NCBI GenBank assembly: GCA_039583875.1
Contig: CM077161.1
Span: forward strand, 60,641,885-60,705,884
Length of the DNA: 64,000 bases
Direction of reading: 5' to 3'
From: Platanthera guangdongensis
Taxonomy: Eukaryota; Streptophyta; Magnoliopsida; Asparagales; Orchidaceae
In this document: piece after piece, positions 47,022 to 59,824 of the stretch
How the letters are laid out: every line of letters begins with the position of its first letter
Numbering within the stretch: the stretch's first letter is position 1
Program-made: the position numbers and the translations under genes
Notes under the pieces: generated by a model
The model's database searches: none
What the model was told of the DNA's origin: nothing
The model's input: only the letters and a program-made list of their open reading frames with translations

Positions 47022-50000
47022 ATGGCTGTGTCAGTTGTTGTTCTCGCTGCTATGAAGTTTGATGCTGGTTTTGACATTGACATGGAATCCTTCAGCACAA
47101 CTGACCAGGTCTTTCAAGATGTTTTGGGGGTTATTCAAAGACCAGAACCTGACTGCAATAATGACCACCAGGATCAAGCTGGCATCTGATGAGATAAAGG
47201 AGTGGGTCTACACTGCCCACAATCGAGATAACAACACCATTGTTGGGTCTATATCTGGAACTCAGGTACCCTTAACCCCAGCAATTTTAACAGAAGTTTT
47301 TGAATTGAGGAATGGTGAAGATACTGCTGACTTATCTGGAGAAGAGTATTCTGAACTGCTTGCCAGAATGGGTCATTCAGAGGGAAACCCTAGCAAGCTC
47401 TTCAAAAGGAACCTTTTTGTAGAATATAGATTCATGGCAGATGTTGTTGGGAAAGTGCTACTGGCTAAGCACTCTGCCCATGATACAATTTCAAGGTATC
47501 AGCTTTGCCTCATGGGAGCTCTTGTAGACAAGAAAAGTCTGAATTGGGGAGAAGTTTTCTTTGACCTCATCAAGAAGAAAATCAACAAAAGTTTTGTTAA
47601 CTTTGGGAGGATCATTGGGTTGTTTCTGCAGCACAGGTGCCCTGCCTTGCTGGTCTCCTCTGGAATTCATATAAATGCTTCCAAGAGACTGTCTTGTGCC
47701 CTCTTTGGAAAGCGAGACAGACAAATCAGCAAGCCCAGCAGGCCCTCCTCCAGTACTCCTTCAGGCACAAGGACTCTAAGAGTCACTCCTCCACAGGTCT
47801 CTGCCCATGCAGATGCCCTGCCTGCTGTTGTTGCCTCTCCTCCACCTCCTCCAATTCCATCCCTTCCCATACCATCTACCATTACAGCTCCATCCACCAT
47901 CATCATATCCAGCCCCTCTCCAACATCCACACCATCTCCAGTACCTATTCTTCCACCACCAGACGTCCAATTCCATCCTTTATTCTCCTACCCTCCACCA
48001 GATGTCACTTCATCACCCTCTCATCCATCCTTCACCCTAATTGATGATTCCTTTATGGATGACTCTCCATCCTCTCCTCCTGAGCTACCCTCTTCCTCCA
48101 CCTCCTTTCAAGACCTTCTACACCAAATCATTGACCAACCAACATTCACCCCATCTATCTCCATTCCACTATCCTCCATTTCCACCTTACCAACACCTCA
48201 GCCATCCCTTCCACCATTCACCAGCTCTCCACTACCCTCACCATCAGCTGCTCCTATATCTTCTACCTCTGCTTCAGCCCTTGAGCAAGTAGACCTCCCA
48301 GCCCTTGTGACAGGCTGTATGAGTTGCTTGCCCCCAGGCTCTCTCTACTGTTGGAGACCTCCTTTGCTCCACTACACATGTCAGTGGCAGCTCTCTCTGC
48401 CAGGCTCTCATCCCTCTTCCCTCAGGCAGCTCCTACAGCAGCTTGATCCAGACTTGTCTGAATCTAGGCAGGGGGAGATGCCCTATGAAGTGAGCCTGTC
48501 TGCTGCTGCTGCTGTCTTTGCTGCTTCTTCAGCTCCTCCTCTTGCTGATGTTGATGTGCCTCAAGCACAAGTTCCTCCTGCTGCAGTCCTTGCAATAGAC
48601 CTCAGGTCTTTGCTTTCAACTTTTGATTCTGCATACTTCAGCTGTCTGCCAGAGGTCAATGCTGTCCAGCCTCCAGAGGATCTATCCAAGGCCCTTGTGC
48701 CATTTTCTTGCTGTGACCCAAGCATTATAACCTCCTTTGTCAACTCAGTGTATGTTGCTGCTTCTTCTGAAGAAAGCATTGTTGTTGCTTCTGATATTGT
48801 TGATACTGCTGCTGAGAATGTTGATACTGCTGAAGTGTCTGTTATTGCTGTTGAGCCTATTTCCAAGGATATTCTTATGTCAGAGGCATCTGAATTTGAG
48901 CCTTCTGCAGTTTCTGATGATATTCCTTCTGTTTCTGTTGCTGTTAGTGAGACTGTTGTTGCTGCTGTCACCTCTCCAGAGCCCATAGTTGCTGCTGTTG
49001 TTGTTACTGCTTCTACTACATCTGCTGCTGTCATTTCTGCTGTTACTACTTCAACACCTACTGCTACAACCTATGCCTCATCTGCTTCTGTACAGCTCAA
49101 GAAGGACTTGATGAAGAAAATTGATGCTCTTTATGATGACCAGAGTTCTGAATGTGATGAATCTAGAACAGACTCTGATGACTCTTCTACTACCATTGCT
49201 AGGAAAAGAAAGGCAAGGAGCAAAGCCATGAAGAGAGTACCTCCTGCTAAAGTTAAGGATAACAATGATATCCCATATTACATTCTACATGACTGCCCTA
49301 TTACTGAGCACTGGATGCAGTACTCCAAGAATCAGCTGAAGGCAATGAAAAAGAAGAGAAAATATGAGAAGGGCTCCTCCCAATTCCAACACTCTCATCC
49401 TCCTCCTCCACCTCCTCCTCATGCAGGTGTAGGTGGAAGCTCTGCAGCTCAACCCCCAGCCAGAAGTCAGGCCCCCTATCAGCCTCATGCCATATCTTAC
49501 AATAGGGGAAGCCAATACAGGGGATCTCAATCCAGGAGAGGAGGATACAGAGGAAATCAAAGAGATCTCCAAGTCTATTCCAAAGGGTACTCCAGGCAAC
49601 ACCCATATTCCAGGGAAAGACAAATTTCATCCGATACAACATCTGGTCCTTTCCCTTATAAGCTGAAAGAAACTGTGTCTGCCAGGCCTTCTCAAGATAA
49701 TCCCTCTAACAGATATGAGCCACCTGTACCTTTTGAGGATCCTGAGAATAATCCAGCTGCTTGGACTGCCAGATTAAAAGAACTAGCTGCACTAGATCAG
49801 ATTAAAAAGGCTAGAGAGCAAGGAAAAGATTCTTCCAACATTTCAACAATATCTGAACAGAGACAGAAAGAGCTAGAAAGATATGCTTCAAGTAAATTCT
49901 TTGATTCTGACAGGTATATGGAATTACATCCTGAAGCTGTAGTTCCCAGGCCTAAAAAGCAAACATATTTGGGTGCAGCAGATGATACCAGATCAAACAA

Positions 50001-50058
50001 AGAAGCCCTCAATCCTAACAGAGAGATTAAACTTGTTAAGGGCAAGGAAAAGAAATGA
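47022..50058 (+). pseudogene. Element D third ORF (Sirevirus 'envelope-like' ORF), one frameshift
   Basis: ATG 47022 opens the frame. A shift in the G run near 47126-47130 moves it to a frame open without stop to TGA 50056-50058, about 980 codons. The N-terminal 200 residues form a globular domain related to the N-terminus of the B third ORF. A long Pro/Ser/Thr-rich region follows (about 47780-48250), then an acidic Val/Ala-rich part, a basic R-K-R-K-A-R cluster at 49201-49236 that may be a nuclear signal, and an Arg/Gly/Tyr-rich stretch (about 49500-49600) like nucleic-acid-binding tails. I see no signal peptide or membrane helix. Function is unknown. Confidence 0.8.
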
Positions 50059-50200
50059 TATTGTAAGGTGACATTCTCTGATTTCTGATTATCTGGATGC
50101 TCTATATTTCTGTGGTTCTGCAATGTCTAGCTTGTTGTTTTTATGTTTTGCTGCTTGTATGTTGTTATTTTTTCAAAGTTTGTAAATAGTAATCCTAACC
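50059..50200 (+). other. Non-coding 3' leader of element D
   Basis: Short T-rich stretch between third ORF and purine tract, with nothing recognisable in it. Confidence 0.6.
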
Positions 50201-50215
50201 CAAATAGGGGGAGAT
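50201..50215 (+). other. Polypurine tract of element D
   Basis: CAAATAGGGGGAGAT abuts the 3' LTR. Confidence 0.88.
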
Positions 50216-51732
50216 TGTTGGAACACCCTATTACTAATTTGGGTCAGGATCACTATGTCTCTAGGAATCAATGCTTGAACTCCTGTATAGCTCAATAGGT
50301 CAATTAGAATTGAGTCTAAGGGTTAGAAGTCTAGGTTTGGAAGCTACCCTGAAGACCCAGAATTTTCTGTTTGGAGACTAAGTCATATCGTCGAGCTCAG
50401 CACGATGATTCGTCGAACTCTGATCGACGATCGTCTAAGCTCAACTTCGACAGATCATCGAACTCCATTCGACGATCGCTGAGCTCAACTTCATTATATC
50501 GTCGAACTCCATTCGACGATCGGTGAGCTCAGGTCGACGATTTTGACTCTGCTTTGGATCTTTATCTCTGAGCTCAGTTCGACGATCTTTGAGCTCAGAT
50601 CGACGATATTTTGCTGCTGTATATTTCCATATCGCTGAGCTCAGCTCGACGATAGCAGAGCTCAGTTCGACGATTTCAGATAACTTCAAGGATGTTTCTA
50701 GATTCAAATTCAAATCAGTTAAGGAGTTATTCTGCAATTAATTCAGAGATTTCCTAGCCGTTTTCATTCATTTCTGGACCAAGTTTCAAGGGATTTTTCA
50801 AGGAATATTTCTGTGGACTTTCCTCCAGAAGAGATCTTGCAATTAAGGATACAATTAATGCAGGCTAACGGCTATACTTGATAGAGAATGTTATTATATT
50901 CAGTACCAGAGAATAAAAGATAGAATTTTTTTGAGTCTCTAATAATATACAGAGAGTGACACACAGATTACAGAGATACATTCAAAAATATTCTGTCTCA
51001 AGGAATTCTCAAGAACACTCATCCAAGGAGATCAATCTTTTCAGAAATCTTCAGATCTCTTTAGTTTCAAAGTGTTCAAGCACAACATATTTCAAGACTC
51101 CAGACATCCAACATTTCAGTCATTGCTGAAATCATCTATTGCTGGAGTTCAATCTTTGAAGGCCTATCACCCTCAGCAAAGCTTTTCTTCCTGAAGATCT
51201 CAAGGATTCAGGGGGAGCTTTGACATCAATAATACACATAGTCTTCTCAGTTGTTTGAGAAAGAGAAGACTTCCATCACTCTCTCACCCCCTCTCTGTAA
51301 AGGGTTTCTCAAACTCCCTTCAAAAGTCTGAGCTTGGTTTTTGAGCACCTTGTCAAAAGCTCATTGGTGGCAAGACACCTGATCAAAAAATCTGCTTTGG
51401 TTTTTGAGCACCTTATCAAAAGCTCATTGGTGCCCAGGACACCTGATCAACTCATCCTGTAGTGGATTCCTACTTAGGGTGGTAGAAGAGTGGATGTACC
51501 CGAGTTTAGGGGAACCACTATATTTCCTTGTGTCTTCTGGTTTTGCTTGTTTTTATGTTTGTTTCTGGCCTTGATTATTCTGTGATTAGATTTTGTTTAA
51601 CTTAGTTCTGTGATTAGATTTATTATTGCTTCCCTGCTCACTCTTATTACAACAATTGTTGTAAAAGGTATCAAAGCACCATATACTCTCTTCACCCCCC
51701 TCTAGAGTATATCAGATCTAGTTGCACTTTCA
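50216..51732 (+). repeat. 3' LTR of element D
   Basis: Pairs with 37943-39457 with about 38 differences by eye. The palindrome array and poly-C hairpin are preserved. Confidence 0.94.
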
Positions 51733-51737
51733 TACCC
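51733..51737. repeat. Target-site duplication of element D, right copy (TACCC)
   Basis: Pairs with 37938-37942. The C LTR resumes after it. Confidence 0.93.
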
Positions 51738-53217
51738 GAGTGTAGGGTTTCAAAACCCTCATCTTTTGTTCACTGGTTCTTTGTCTAAGTTCTAGAGAGA
51801 GGGTAGAGCAATGCGGAAGAAGAAGTTTAGATCCGGTCATCGACGGAGCTTCGGAGCTCCAAATCGCGAACCGACTTCAGATCTATGGAGGAAAGGAGAG
51901 GGCAGTGCTTTTCATCCACATACTTTTCCATGGCGCCAAGGAAGAACGCTACGGTAATGATTCTCTACTTGAGTATTTGAAGCTCTACTTCTTTTGCATA
52001 GGGAAGCCCTCTCTCGCGCATTTGCGGTGAGTTTGAGGCGTTCCTTCAGGTAGACATGAATAGTCCCCATTGTGAACATGTAGAGTCCGTAATCGAGAAC
52101 GGATATAGGCATGATGTGTGAAGCCTACCGGACAAGTTGGTCTGCATCGTTGATGTTGCATTGCATAAATGACCAGAGAAGACTCCGTGTGAATGTTTGT
52201 TTTTCGGGTTTTCTATAGGGTAGATTGCAACAGGGAGCCTTGGGGATTAACCCCAAGGTGCACCCGGAAAACTGGGCAGATGCGTGATTCTGCCAACTTG
52301 GTGGCCTTGGAGCCAACTTGAACATAACTGGGTTATGTGAAGTGTGTGACGGAAACAGGACTCGGGAGAAGTTTGACCCGCGCATATGGCTTAAATTGTC
52401 GTTGCGATGTGAGCACGGGTTAGATGGAATCGTACCCATTCTATGTCATTCGTTTGGAGTCGTTGGCATAGATGAGGGTCTTCGGCGGTCTATGGCTCTA
52501 ATTGACGTGACCCATGCCGGGAAGATAAAATGCCGATAGTTTGGCCGTCAAAGTGGCGGTGGTCAGACCGGAATGTCTATGACTTATATTGACAAGACAT
52601 TGACCGGTTCACCGAGAATGTGCCCTAAGTGCACGGGGCATGTGGCCGTGCGTGCCAACGACTGTGACGCAATGTATATATATACTGCTTGGTTATGCTA
52701 ATAAAGTGCAGGGAAGGAGCATCGTCGCCCCGAATTGGGGGCGAGATCATTATAATTTGGTCAGCATTGTTGACCATTGCTTTGGTTTGCCACCATTGCG
52801 GTGGATTGTGTTTGCAGGTGCTGCGGAGCCGAGCGGTAAATAGCGGGCTAAAGCCCGAGTTACTGTGCTGGCCCTCGAAGGCCTAATGCTTAGTGTTTTC
52901 TTTTATTCATGTATGGCCGACCTGCGTGCCGAGGTTTGGAAAACACTTCTATTTGAGTAAACATTTGTAAGGCCTTAAGGCCATTGTACTTGTGTATTTG
53001 TACCTTCATTCCGTGGCTTGTTAGTGGACATTCATACTAGTGTTGGGTTCTTTATTAAAGCAATTATTAATTGCTTCCGCTAGAATGACTTTGTGTAGGA
53101 CGTTGGATTGGTTGGATGGTTTCCATTGAGTAACCACATGGTCTGTCTGTTGTATATGGCGTCGGGCCCCGGCCGGACCTACTGCTATATGTTATGTGAC
53201 AGATAGGGGGTCTTACA
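51738..53217 (+). repeat. Element C 3' LTR, right part
   Basis: Continues from 37942 and ends TCTTACA at 53217, where the other copy has TGTTACA. It contains the same hairpin string (about 52724-52990). Total LTR length is about 2198 bp. Confidence 0.92.
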
Positions 53218-53632
53218 CTATAACTTTGTAATAGATACCTTTTTGCGATAATAAAGATTTTGTTACTCCAATTTTTCGGTTTACTTTTTTTCTGTTCGCA
53301 CATGGTATCAGAGCACTCGAGCATTTCGTCCTGAGTTTTTTAGACCACTCTATCCGCGTCACCTAGCTGCGTGGCTTGTTCTTCTTGCTGCTCTCCTCTA
53401 TGGTAAACTTTGATATCTCTACCACCACTACTCCCATTGTAGCTCATCCTCCTACACCTCCTACTCCTTCTGGTAACCTTGGCGCCGCTTCCAAACTCAT
53501 CGGAACCAACTACCCGGATTGGAGTGTCTCCTTTCACCTTCCTTCTCCGCTATCAACACAAACGTCATCATCTTAAAGATGACCCTCCTCCGCATGATTC
53601 CCCTCTCTTTGACGAATGAGATGCCAGTGACT
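53218..53632 (+). pseudogene. gag: Element J: remnant of another Ty1/copia element (LTR end, primer site, start of gag)
   Basis: A T-rich LTR tail is followed by TGGTATCAGAGC (about 53304-53315). ATG 53400 starts a short frame with the copia gag context LIGTNYPDWS. A frame change near 53545 is followed by more gag-like sequence to 53632, where element E is inserted. Only the N-terminus remains. Element C was inserted in its LTR at 53217. Confidence 0.7.
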
Positions 53633-54952
53633 TGTAACACCCCGAAAATCATAATCGAGCTGGTCGTGTCCAAGAGAATTTTTGGTGTCTGTATGGGGGT
53701 ACACGGCCTGGGACACGGGCGTGTACAAGGCCGTGTGGTTCTCTGTGTTGGCCAGCTGTGTTCAGAGAAGGACACGACAGGAAACACGGCAGCGTGACAC
53801 GGGCGTGTCAACTGACACGGGGGTGTGCATACCCGTGTCACCACTCGTGTTCCCATGAGTCGTGTCGGTTGGCGTGGCGGTTTCTGGTAACACGCCCCAG
53901 GGACACGGGCGTGTCGGAAACCGACACGCGCGTGTCAAGTCGAGACACGAGCATGTCTTGACCTGTGTCCTCTTTTGTGCTCAACGATCGTGTCTAGATC
54001 AAGGCACAAGGCCTGGGACACGGCCATGTGTGAGGCCGTGTTTGGCCCAGGTTTGAGGATATTTGGGCGGGTCTGAGCCGTTCGTTTTCTTTAATTAAGA
54101 TCTGACGACCCAGATCTGTTCCTGCTCTGTTAAGGTAGGGAATGGAGGTTGTAATCCTCATTTGCTCTTTAACATTCTGTGCTATGTGGTTCAGTGCGAG
54201 AGACCCAAAGACGGACTGGCCGTTGGCATAGTCGGGAGCCTTAGATGTTTGTCAAAAAGGCTAAAAATGCTCACGTTATTTCCATCCCGGGGATGGTGGT
54301 CAAGCCACGGAATTGACCGGATTCACCGATAATGTGCCCTGAGTGCACGGCGTGTTTGGCCGTGCGAGCCTACACCTGTGGTGAAGTATGTTTGTACTTT
54401 ACTATTAGCTGGGCTAATGAAATGCTGGGAAGGAGCACCGCCGTCCCGAGTAAGGGGCGGGGTCGTTATAATTTGGTCGGCTTTGGCTGACCGTTACTTT
54501 GTTTGCCACCGTGCAGTGGAATGTTGCTTATAGGTGCTGCGGAGCCGAGTACCAAATAGCGGCCTAAAGCCCATATTGCTGAGCTGGCCCTCGAAGGCCA
54601 AAGCGGATAGTTGTATTTTATCTTTGTCATGTGTGGCCGGCCTACGAGCCGATGTATGTAAGACACTATTTTGTTAAGTGAACTCTTGTAAGGCCATAAG
54701 GCCACGTACTTTCGGTGTATTTGTTGTTTCATTCTTGTGGTAGTTTGTGGACATTCATGTTAGTTGTTTATTTAATTATGAGTTCTTTTCAACTATTTAA
54801 AAACTTCCGCTAGAATGCTCTGTATAGGGCGGGTAGTCTTAGTTGAATGGTTTTGATATTCTTATGTAACCCTTTCGGCTATCCGTGGTATATGGCGTCA
54901 GGTTCCAGCTGGACCTTCTTTTATATGTCATACGACGGATTGGGGTGTTACA
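53633..54952 (+). repeat. 5' LTR of element E, internally deleted
   Basis: Starts TGTAACACCCCGAAAATC and ends TGTTACA. Compared with the 3' LTR it lacks about 640 bp between about 54172 and the sequence equivalent to 61018. It carries an ACACGGGCGTGT-type array at 53697-54045. Confidence 0.9.
53697..54045. repeat. ACACGGGCGTGT palindrome array in the E 5' LTR
   Basis: About 15 words of the type GACACGGGCGTGTC, ACACGGCCGTGT and close variants. The 3' LTR copy at 59893-60235 has several CG to CA/TG changes. Confidence 0.9.
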
Positions 54953-54955
54953 ATT

Positions 54956-54967
54956 TGGTATCAGACT
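54956..54967 (+). other. Primer-binding site of element E
   Basis: TGGTATCAGACT, 3 bp after the LTR, as in element C. Confidence 0.8.
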
Positions 54968-55176
54968 TTAGGTTCCGGTCAACTTAAATGAATTCGTGGA
55001 AGAATTCTTTTTAAGGGGTGGTGAGCACATGTGTGCGTCATCATTATAACATCAAAAAGAACCCATGATTGTCCACTTAGGAATGAAAAAGACACTTATT
55101 TTGAGGAATCTGAGTGTTCCAATGATTGTTTTTAGCAATCTATTTGTCGTCTAATCAAGGGTCTTTGCTATTATAG

Positions 55177-56320
55177 GCGGCTAGGAGCGGTGTTGGGCAA
55201 TCAGAATGCCCGCAATCGGCAGAAAGTAGTGCACCGAGGGACGTGCCTATAACACCTCCTTCAGCGGAAACCATCAGATTGGTTGCTGATGCAATCTTTA
55301 CTATCATAAATGCCCAACCTGCAGGGCAAATGCACCATGCACCACCTGTAAATGAGCAAGAACCGATTAGGGCGGCAGAGCTGGGAGTGGTAGAGCGCGT
55401 GGCAGTTGATCAGGTAGCACCAAGGAGAACTACGGAGAAGCAGCTCAAACATGTAATGAGCTTTAATCCTCCGAGGTTCTACGGGATTGGAATGCCAACT
55501 CAAGCTGAGGATTGGCTCTCTATGATAAAGAGGGTCTTGACGGCCACAGAAATTGTTGAGTGGCAGAAGACCACCATAGTGACCTTCCTTTTGACTGGTG
55601 AGGCAAGACTGTGGTAGGACGAGTCGGAGGTTCACCTCTTAGTGGGAAGACAACTTCTGAATGTGCCTATGGAGGAATTCTCAAGGTTGTTCTTGGCCAG
55701 ATATCTACCCTCTGCTCAGAAGCTTGAGATGGATAATCAGTACTTTGGTTTGACTTAGGGAGATAGAAGAGTGGATGAGTATCTCCACGAGTTTATGCGG
55801 TTGTGTCGTTATGCTGGTGCTATGTTTACTTAAGAAGAGAGGAAGACCAACCGATTTTATGAGGGTCTACGTGGCGACCTACAGTTACTCCTTGCTGGGC
55901 CTAAGGAACATGGCTTCCTAGCCTTAGTCAATTCGGCCCGGTCGTTGGAAAAGGTCGTGAAGAAAGTGCAAGAGAAGAAGGACCCAGGGGAAAAGAAGTT
56001 GCAATTCAAAGTGCCAAAAGCAAAGTCGGGTTTCCGCAGATGGAACAAGAAGCTGAAGACCTCGAGCTCAGCCCCTTCGTCTGGTGCAACGGGGGCAACC
56101 ACAAGTCGAGTCCCAGGAACGTGCTATAACTGTGGAAAGATGGGGCATTTTGTTCGTGAGTGTTGGAGCGGACGTGAAAAGTCCGAGAGGAAGCATGGAG
56201 AAACATATGAAGAAAGAGGGAAGGCGGTGGAGTCAACCGCATCCCACCATGCTCCAGCCCAGCCTATAGTTTATAACCTTGGTCTGCAAGAGGCCATAAA
56301 TCAAGCTGATATGGTGACAG
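55177..56320 (+). pseudogene. gag: Element E gag
   Basis: The coding frame begins after TAG 55174-55176, again an acceptor-like TATAG|G as in element C, without an ATG. The gag capsid domain is followed by stops at 55615-55617, 55756-55758 and 55831-55833. The zinc knuckle C-x2-C-x4-H-x4-C at 56122-56163 is intact. The exon ends at ACAG|GTATGAG. Confidence 0.85.
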
Positions 56321-56398
56321 GTATGAGTTAAATTATAGCAGTTTAACTTTATGTAGTTGTTACCTTATTATATGTTAGCTTATATTCGTTGGTGCTAG
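56321..56398 (+). other. Predicted 78-nt intron between gag and protease of element E
   Basis: GTATGAG donor, AT-rich body with an in-frame TAA, GGTGCTAG|GT acceptor. Same position and phase as 22229-22304 of element C although the intron sequence has diverged. Confidence 0.65.
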
Positions 56399-59300
56399 GT
56401 TTCGTGTTGATTTTTGATTGTCTGGCGAGATCCCTGTTTGATACGGGAGCTTCGCATTCCTTCTTGTCCGAAAGATTCATATCGCGCATCGGAGTCCCTT
56501 CCTCGATGGCAAAAGACGAGTTTGTTGTGTTGTTGCCCAATGGGTGCTCAATGCACGCGGATAGAGTCTGTGTGGTTAAGATTCGGATTGGAGACCAGGA
56601 GTTTGATTTGCAAGCGTCGATACTACCGTTAGCGGAGTTCGATGTAATCTTTGGTATGGACTGGCTCTCAAAGCAGCGAGCATGCATTGATTGCAACCGA
56701 AAGGAGGTTAAGTTGTGACTGAATACTGATCAGGAGACTACGTTTGTGGGCATGAAGGGGTCGGGTAAATGTTTGGTGTCAGCCCTTCAGTTGATCAAGG
56801 CAGTTCGGTCTGGGGTAGAGCTGTTTGTCACATTAGTGCAGACTTCAACGTCTAAGCCGAGTTTGGGCAGTATTCCAGTTGTGTCCGATTATCCTAATGT
56901 CTTTCCGGATGATCTCCCAGGATCCCCTCCTCAGCGGGAGATTGATTTTACTATTGAGCTGGTGCCGGGTGCCAAATTGATGTCACGCTCTCCGTATCGG
57001 ATAGCGCCAAGAGAGATGGCGGAACTGAAGGTGCAACTGTAAGTTTTGTTGGAGAAAGGGTATGTGTGTCCAAGTTCGTCACCTTGGAGCGCACCGGTCC
57101 TTTTTGTTAAGAAGAAGGATGGGAGTTTGCGACTCTGTATTGACTATCGGGAGTTGAACACGCTTACGAAAAAGAATAAGTATCCGATCCCAAGGATTGA
57201 CGATCTATTTGATCAGTTGGTTGGGCCAATAGTATATTCGTAGTTAGATCTGAAATCTGGATACTACCAATTAAGGATAAGGGAAAGCGACATCCCAAAG
57301 ACAGCATTCAGCACATGGTTTGGGCATTACGAGTTCACGGTCATGCCGTTTGGGTTGACCAATGTGTCATCCGTGTTTATGGATCTGATGAATAGGATGT
57401 TTAGAGAGTACCTCGATCGTTTCATGATAGTATTTATCGACGATATCCTGGTGTACTCGCAATGTGGGGAGGATCACTACAAGCATCCGCATATGGTGTT
57501 GGAGATGTTGAGAAGGAATCAGTTTATGCTAAGTTCTCCAAGTGTGAGTTCTGGTTATCCTCGGTAGCGTTCCTTGGTCATGTTGTTAGTGGGAAGGGAT
57601 AACGGTGGATCTGGTGAAGATAGTGGCAATACAGGAGTGGCCTGTATTGACTACAGTGGCAGAAGTCCGGAGCTTTCTGGGGCTTGCCGGCTACTACAGG
57701 CGCTTCGTTGAGAACTTCTTGTGGATAGCGCTACCACTCACGACGTTGACAAGGAAGGATCAAAAGTTTGTGTGGTCGCTGGAATGCGAGCAGGCTTTTG
57801 AGGAATTGAAGAGTCGGTTGACCACGGCGCCTATTTTATGTTCGCCGAGTGGGACTGAAGGGTTTGAATCTATAGTGATGCTTCGGGCAGTGGTTTGTGC
57901 TGTGTTCTGCTACAGCATGGGAGTGTGATAGCCTATGCTTCAAGATAATTGAAGGTTAACAAGAGGAATTATCTGGTCCAAGACTTAGAGTTAGCGGTCA
58001 TGATATTTGCTCTAAATCTATGGAGGCACTATCTGTACGGTGTGAAGGTCGATATCTACACCGATCATAAGAGCCTGAAGTACCTGTTAGATCAGAAGGA
58101 CCTGAACATGAGGCAGCGGAGGTGGATGGAGTTCCTGGGGGACTACACCTTTGAGATACATTATGTACCTGGGAAAGGAAATGCAGTGGCGGATGCGTTG
58201 AGTCACAGGGTTCCTGCGCGAGCCAGCTGGTTGTCGGTACATGATGAGAGGTTGGTCCGTGATTTGCAGGCATTAGAGATATCTTGCGTCGACAAGCAGG
58301 CTAGTGTCGAGGTGAAATTGTATTGGACAGAGGTACAGTATGACCTAGCTGATAGAGTTCGGCGGGCTTTGGTTCAGGATAGCAGCATGAAGCAGATCTT
58401 AGATGAATCTATGGATGGGTCAAATTCCCAATTTGCTGTTAAGGACAGACTGCTATGGAAAGGCAGTCGCCTATGCAATCCTTGTGATGATAATCTTCGG
58501 GAGGAGTTGTTATACGAGGCTCATCATATCAAGTACTCAATCCACCCGGGGAGCACGAAGATGTATAAAGACATGAAGAAATTGTTTTGGTGGCCAGGAT
58601 AAAAGAAGGATGTAGCACTTTATGTGGCCAAGTGCCAGACGTGTGCCTTGGTGAAGGCGGTGTGCCACAAGCACGGAGGTTTCTTGAAGTCCCTACCTAT
58701 CCCGGAGTGAAAATTTGATGACATTTTTATGGATTTTGTGCATGGTCTGCCAAAGTCGCAGAGGGGAAACGACGCCATATGGGTGGTCGTGGATAGATTG
58801 ACAAAGGTGTCGCGTTTATTCCCGAACAGGAAGGAAGATCTGGTGGAAAAGTTAGCCAAACTCTATGTAGATAATATTGTATGATTGTCTGGTGTGCCTC
58901 GCAGTATTGCTAATGACCAAGATGGACGCTTCACGTCGAGGTACTGGAGGCTAGTGCATAGTCTGATGGGAACCAGTACAGTCTTTCATCCGCAGACGGA
59001 TGGTCAGACCGAGAGGGTCAACCGGACGATGGTGGACATACTTCGTATGTGCATCATGGATTTCAGAAAGCAGTAGAAAGATCACTTGTACATGGTGGAG
59101 TTTGCATATAACAACAGTTATCAGGTGAGTATTGGAAAGGCGCCTTTCGAGGCCTTGTATGGAAGAAAATGTCGCACGTCGTTGTCTTGGTTGAAGACAC
59201 GCGAGTCGAAGTTATACAAACGTCAAGCGTTGGAAGACGCCACTTCAATGATATGTACAGTTCAGGAAAGGTTGAAGATCGATCAGGACAGGCAGGCAAA

Positions 59301-59769
59301 ACACTATAACCCCAAGCATAGGAACGTGGAGTTCGGTGTTGGCGACTGGGTGTATTTGAAAATCAAGCCGTTCAAGGGTGTTTCGCGGGTTTGACACTTG
59401 ATGAAGCTGAGTCCAAGATACCTTGGACCGTTTGAAATCCTGGAGCGTGTTGGCGAAGCGGGGTATCGATTGAAGCGGTCAGTGGAGTTGAGTGGGCTGC
59501 ATGATGTGTTCCATGTATCGGTGTTGCGGAAGGCGGTGCAAGAACCTTCTCAGGTCGTTGCAGTCGATCAAGTGTCGATTGAATACGGGTTGACGACAAA
59601 GGTCAAGCCAGTACATATTGAAGACTTTGAAGTCAAACGACTACGCAACAAGGAAATATGAATGGTTAAGGTCCGATTGGATAACTGAGGACGTGAGGAG
59701 CTTTCTTGGGAGCGAGAGCAGTCTATGATGGAAGAATACCCCGAGTTATTCCACTCAGGTAACATTTAA
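56399..59769 (+). pseudogene. pol: Element E pol: protease, RT, RNase H, integrase, chromodomain-like end
   Basis: Protease D-T-G-A-S near 56440-56454, stop TGA 56716-56718; RT with stops at 57040-57042 and 57241-57243, catalytic FIDDILVY near 57434-57457, frameshift near 57524; RNase H with frame changes around 57895; integrase zinc region and core with stops at 58600-58602 and 58708-58710, then the HPQTDGQTERVNR context near 58990; C-terminal LHDVFHVSVL and chromodomain-like tail (VKVR, SWER, YPELF). The frame ends at TAA 59767-59769. Confidence 0.88.
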
Positions 59770-59804
59770 TTTTTTGTGTACCTTTACATAATTTCTGGAC
59801 GAAA

Positions 59805-59824
59805 TTCTTTAAGTGGGGGAGAAT
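59805..59824 (+). other. Polypurine tract of element E
   Basis: AAGTGGGGGAGAA before the 3' LTR, preceded by CTGGACGAAATTCTTT, matching the C tract context. Confidence 0.8.

Larger units (their letters stand above)
37943..51732 (+). mobile_element. Element D: Sirevirus-like Ty1/copia retrotransposon, 13.8 kb with a solo LTR inside
   Basis: LTRs of 1515 and 1517 bp (TGTTGGAAC to CACTTTCA) are flanked by TACCC. It belongs to the same family group as element A (related LTR, gag and pol). It carries gag, pol, a third ORF and a purine tract. Solo LTR I is inserted in pol. LTR divergence is about 2.5% by eye. D sits in the 3' LTR of element C. Confidence 0.94.
19748..53217 (+). mobile_element. Element C: Ty3/gypsy chromovirus (Tekay/Del-like), split by A, F and D
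   Basis: Removing the inserted elements leaves an LTR end, primer site, gag, intron-like segment, PR-RT-RNaseH-INT-chromodomain pol, purine tract and a full 3' LTR of about 2.2 kb. The left end of its 5' LTR lies outside the window, beyond element A. The two LTR copies differ by about 8% over the shared 1110 bp, which makes C the oldest dated element, as its nesting requires. Confidence 0.9.

Noticed and set aside
47491..48292. Pro/His/Leu-rich frames overlapping the D third ORF in other frames
   Set aside because: By-products of Pro/Ser-rich coding sequence; the D third-ORF frame explains the region.
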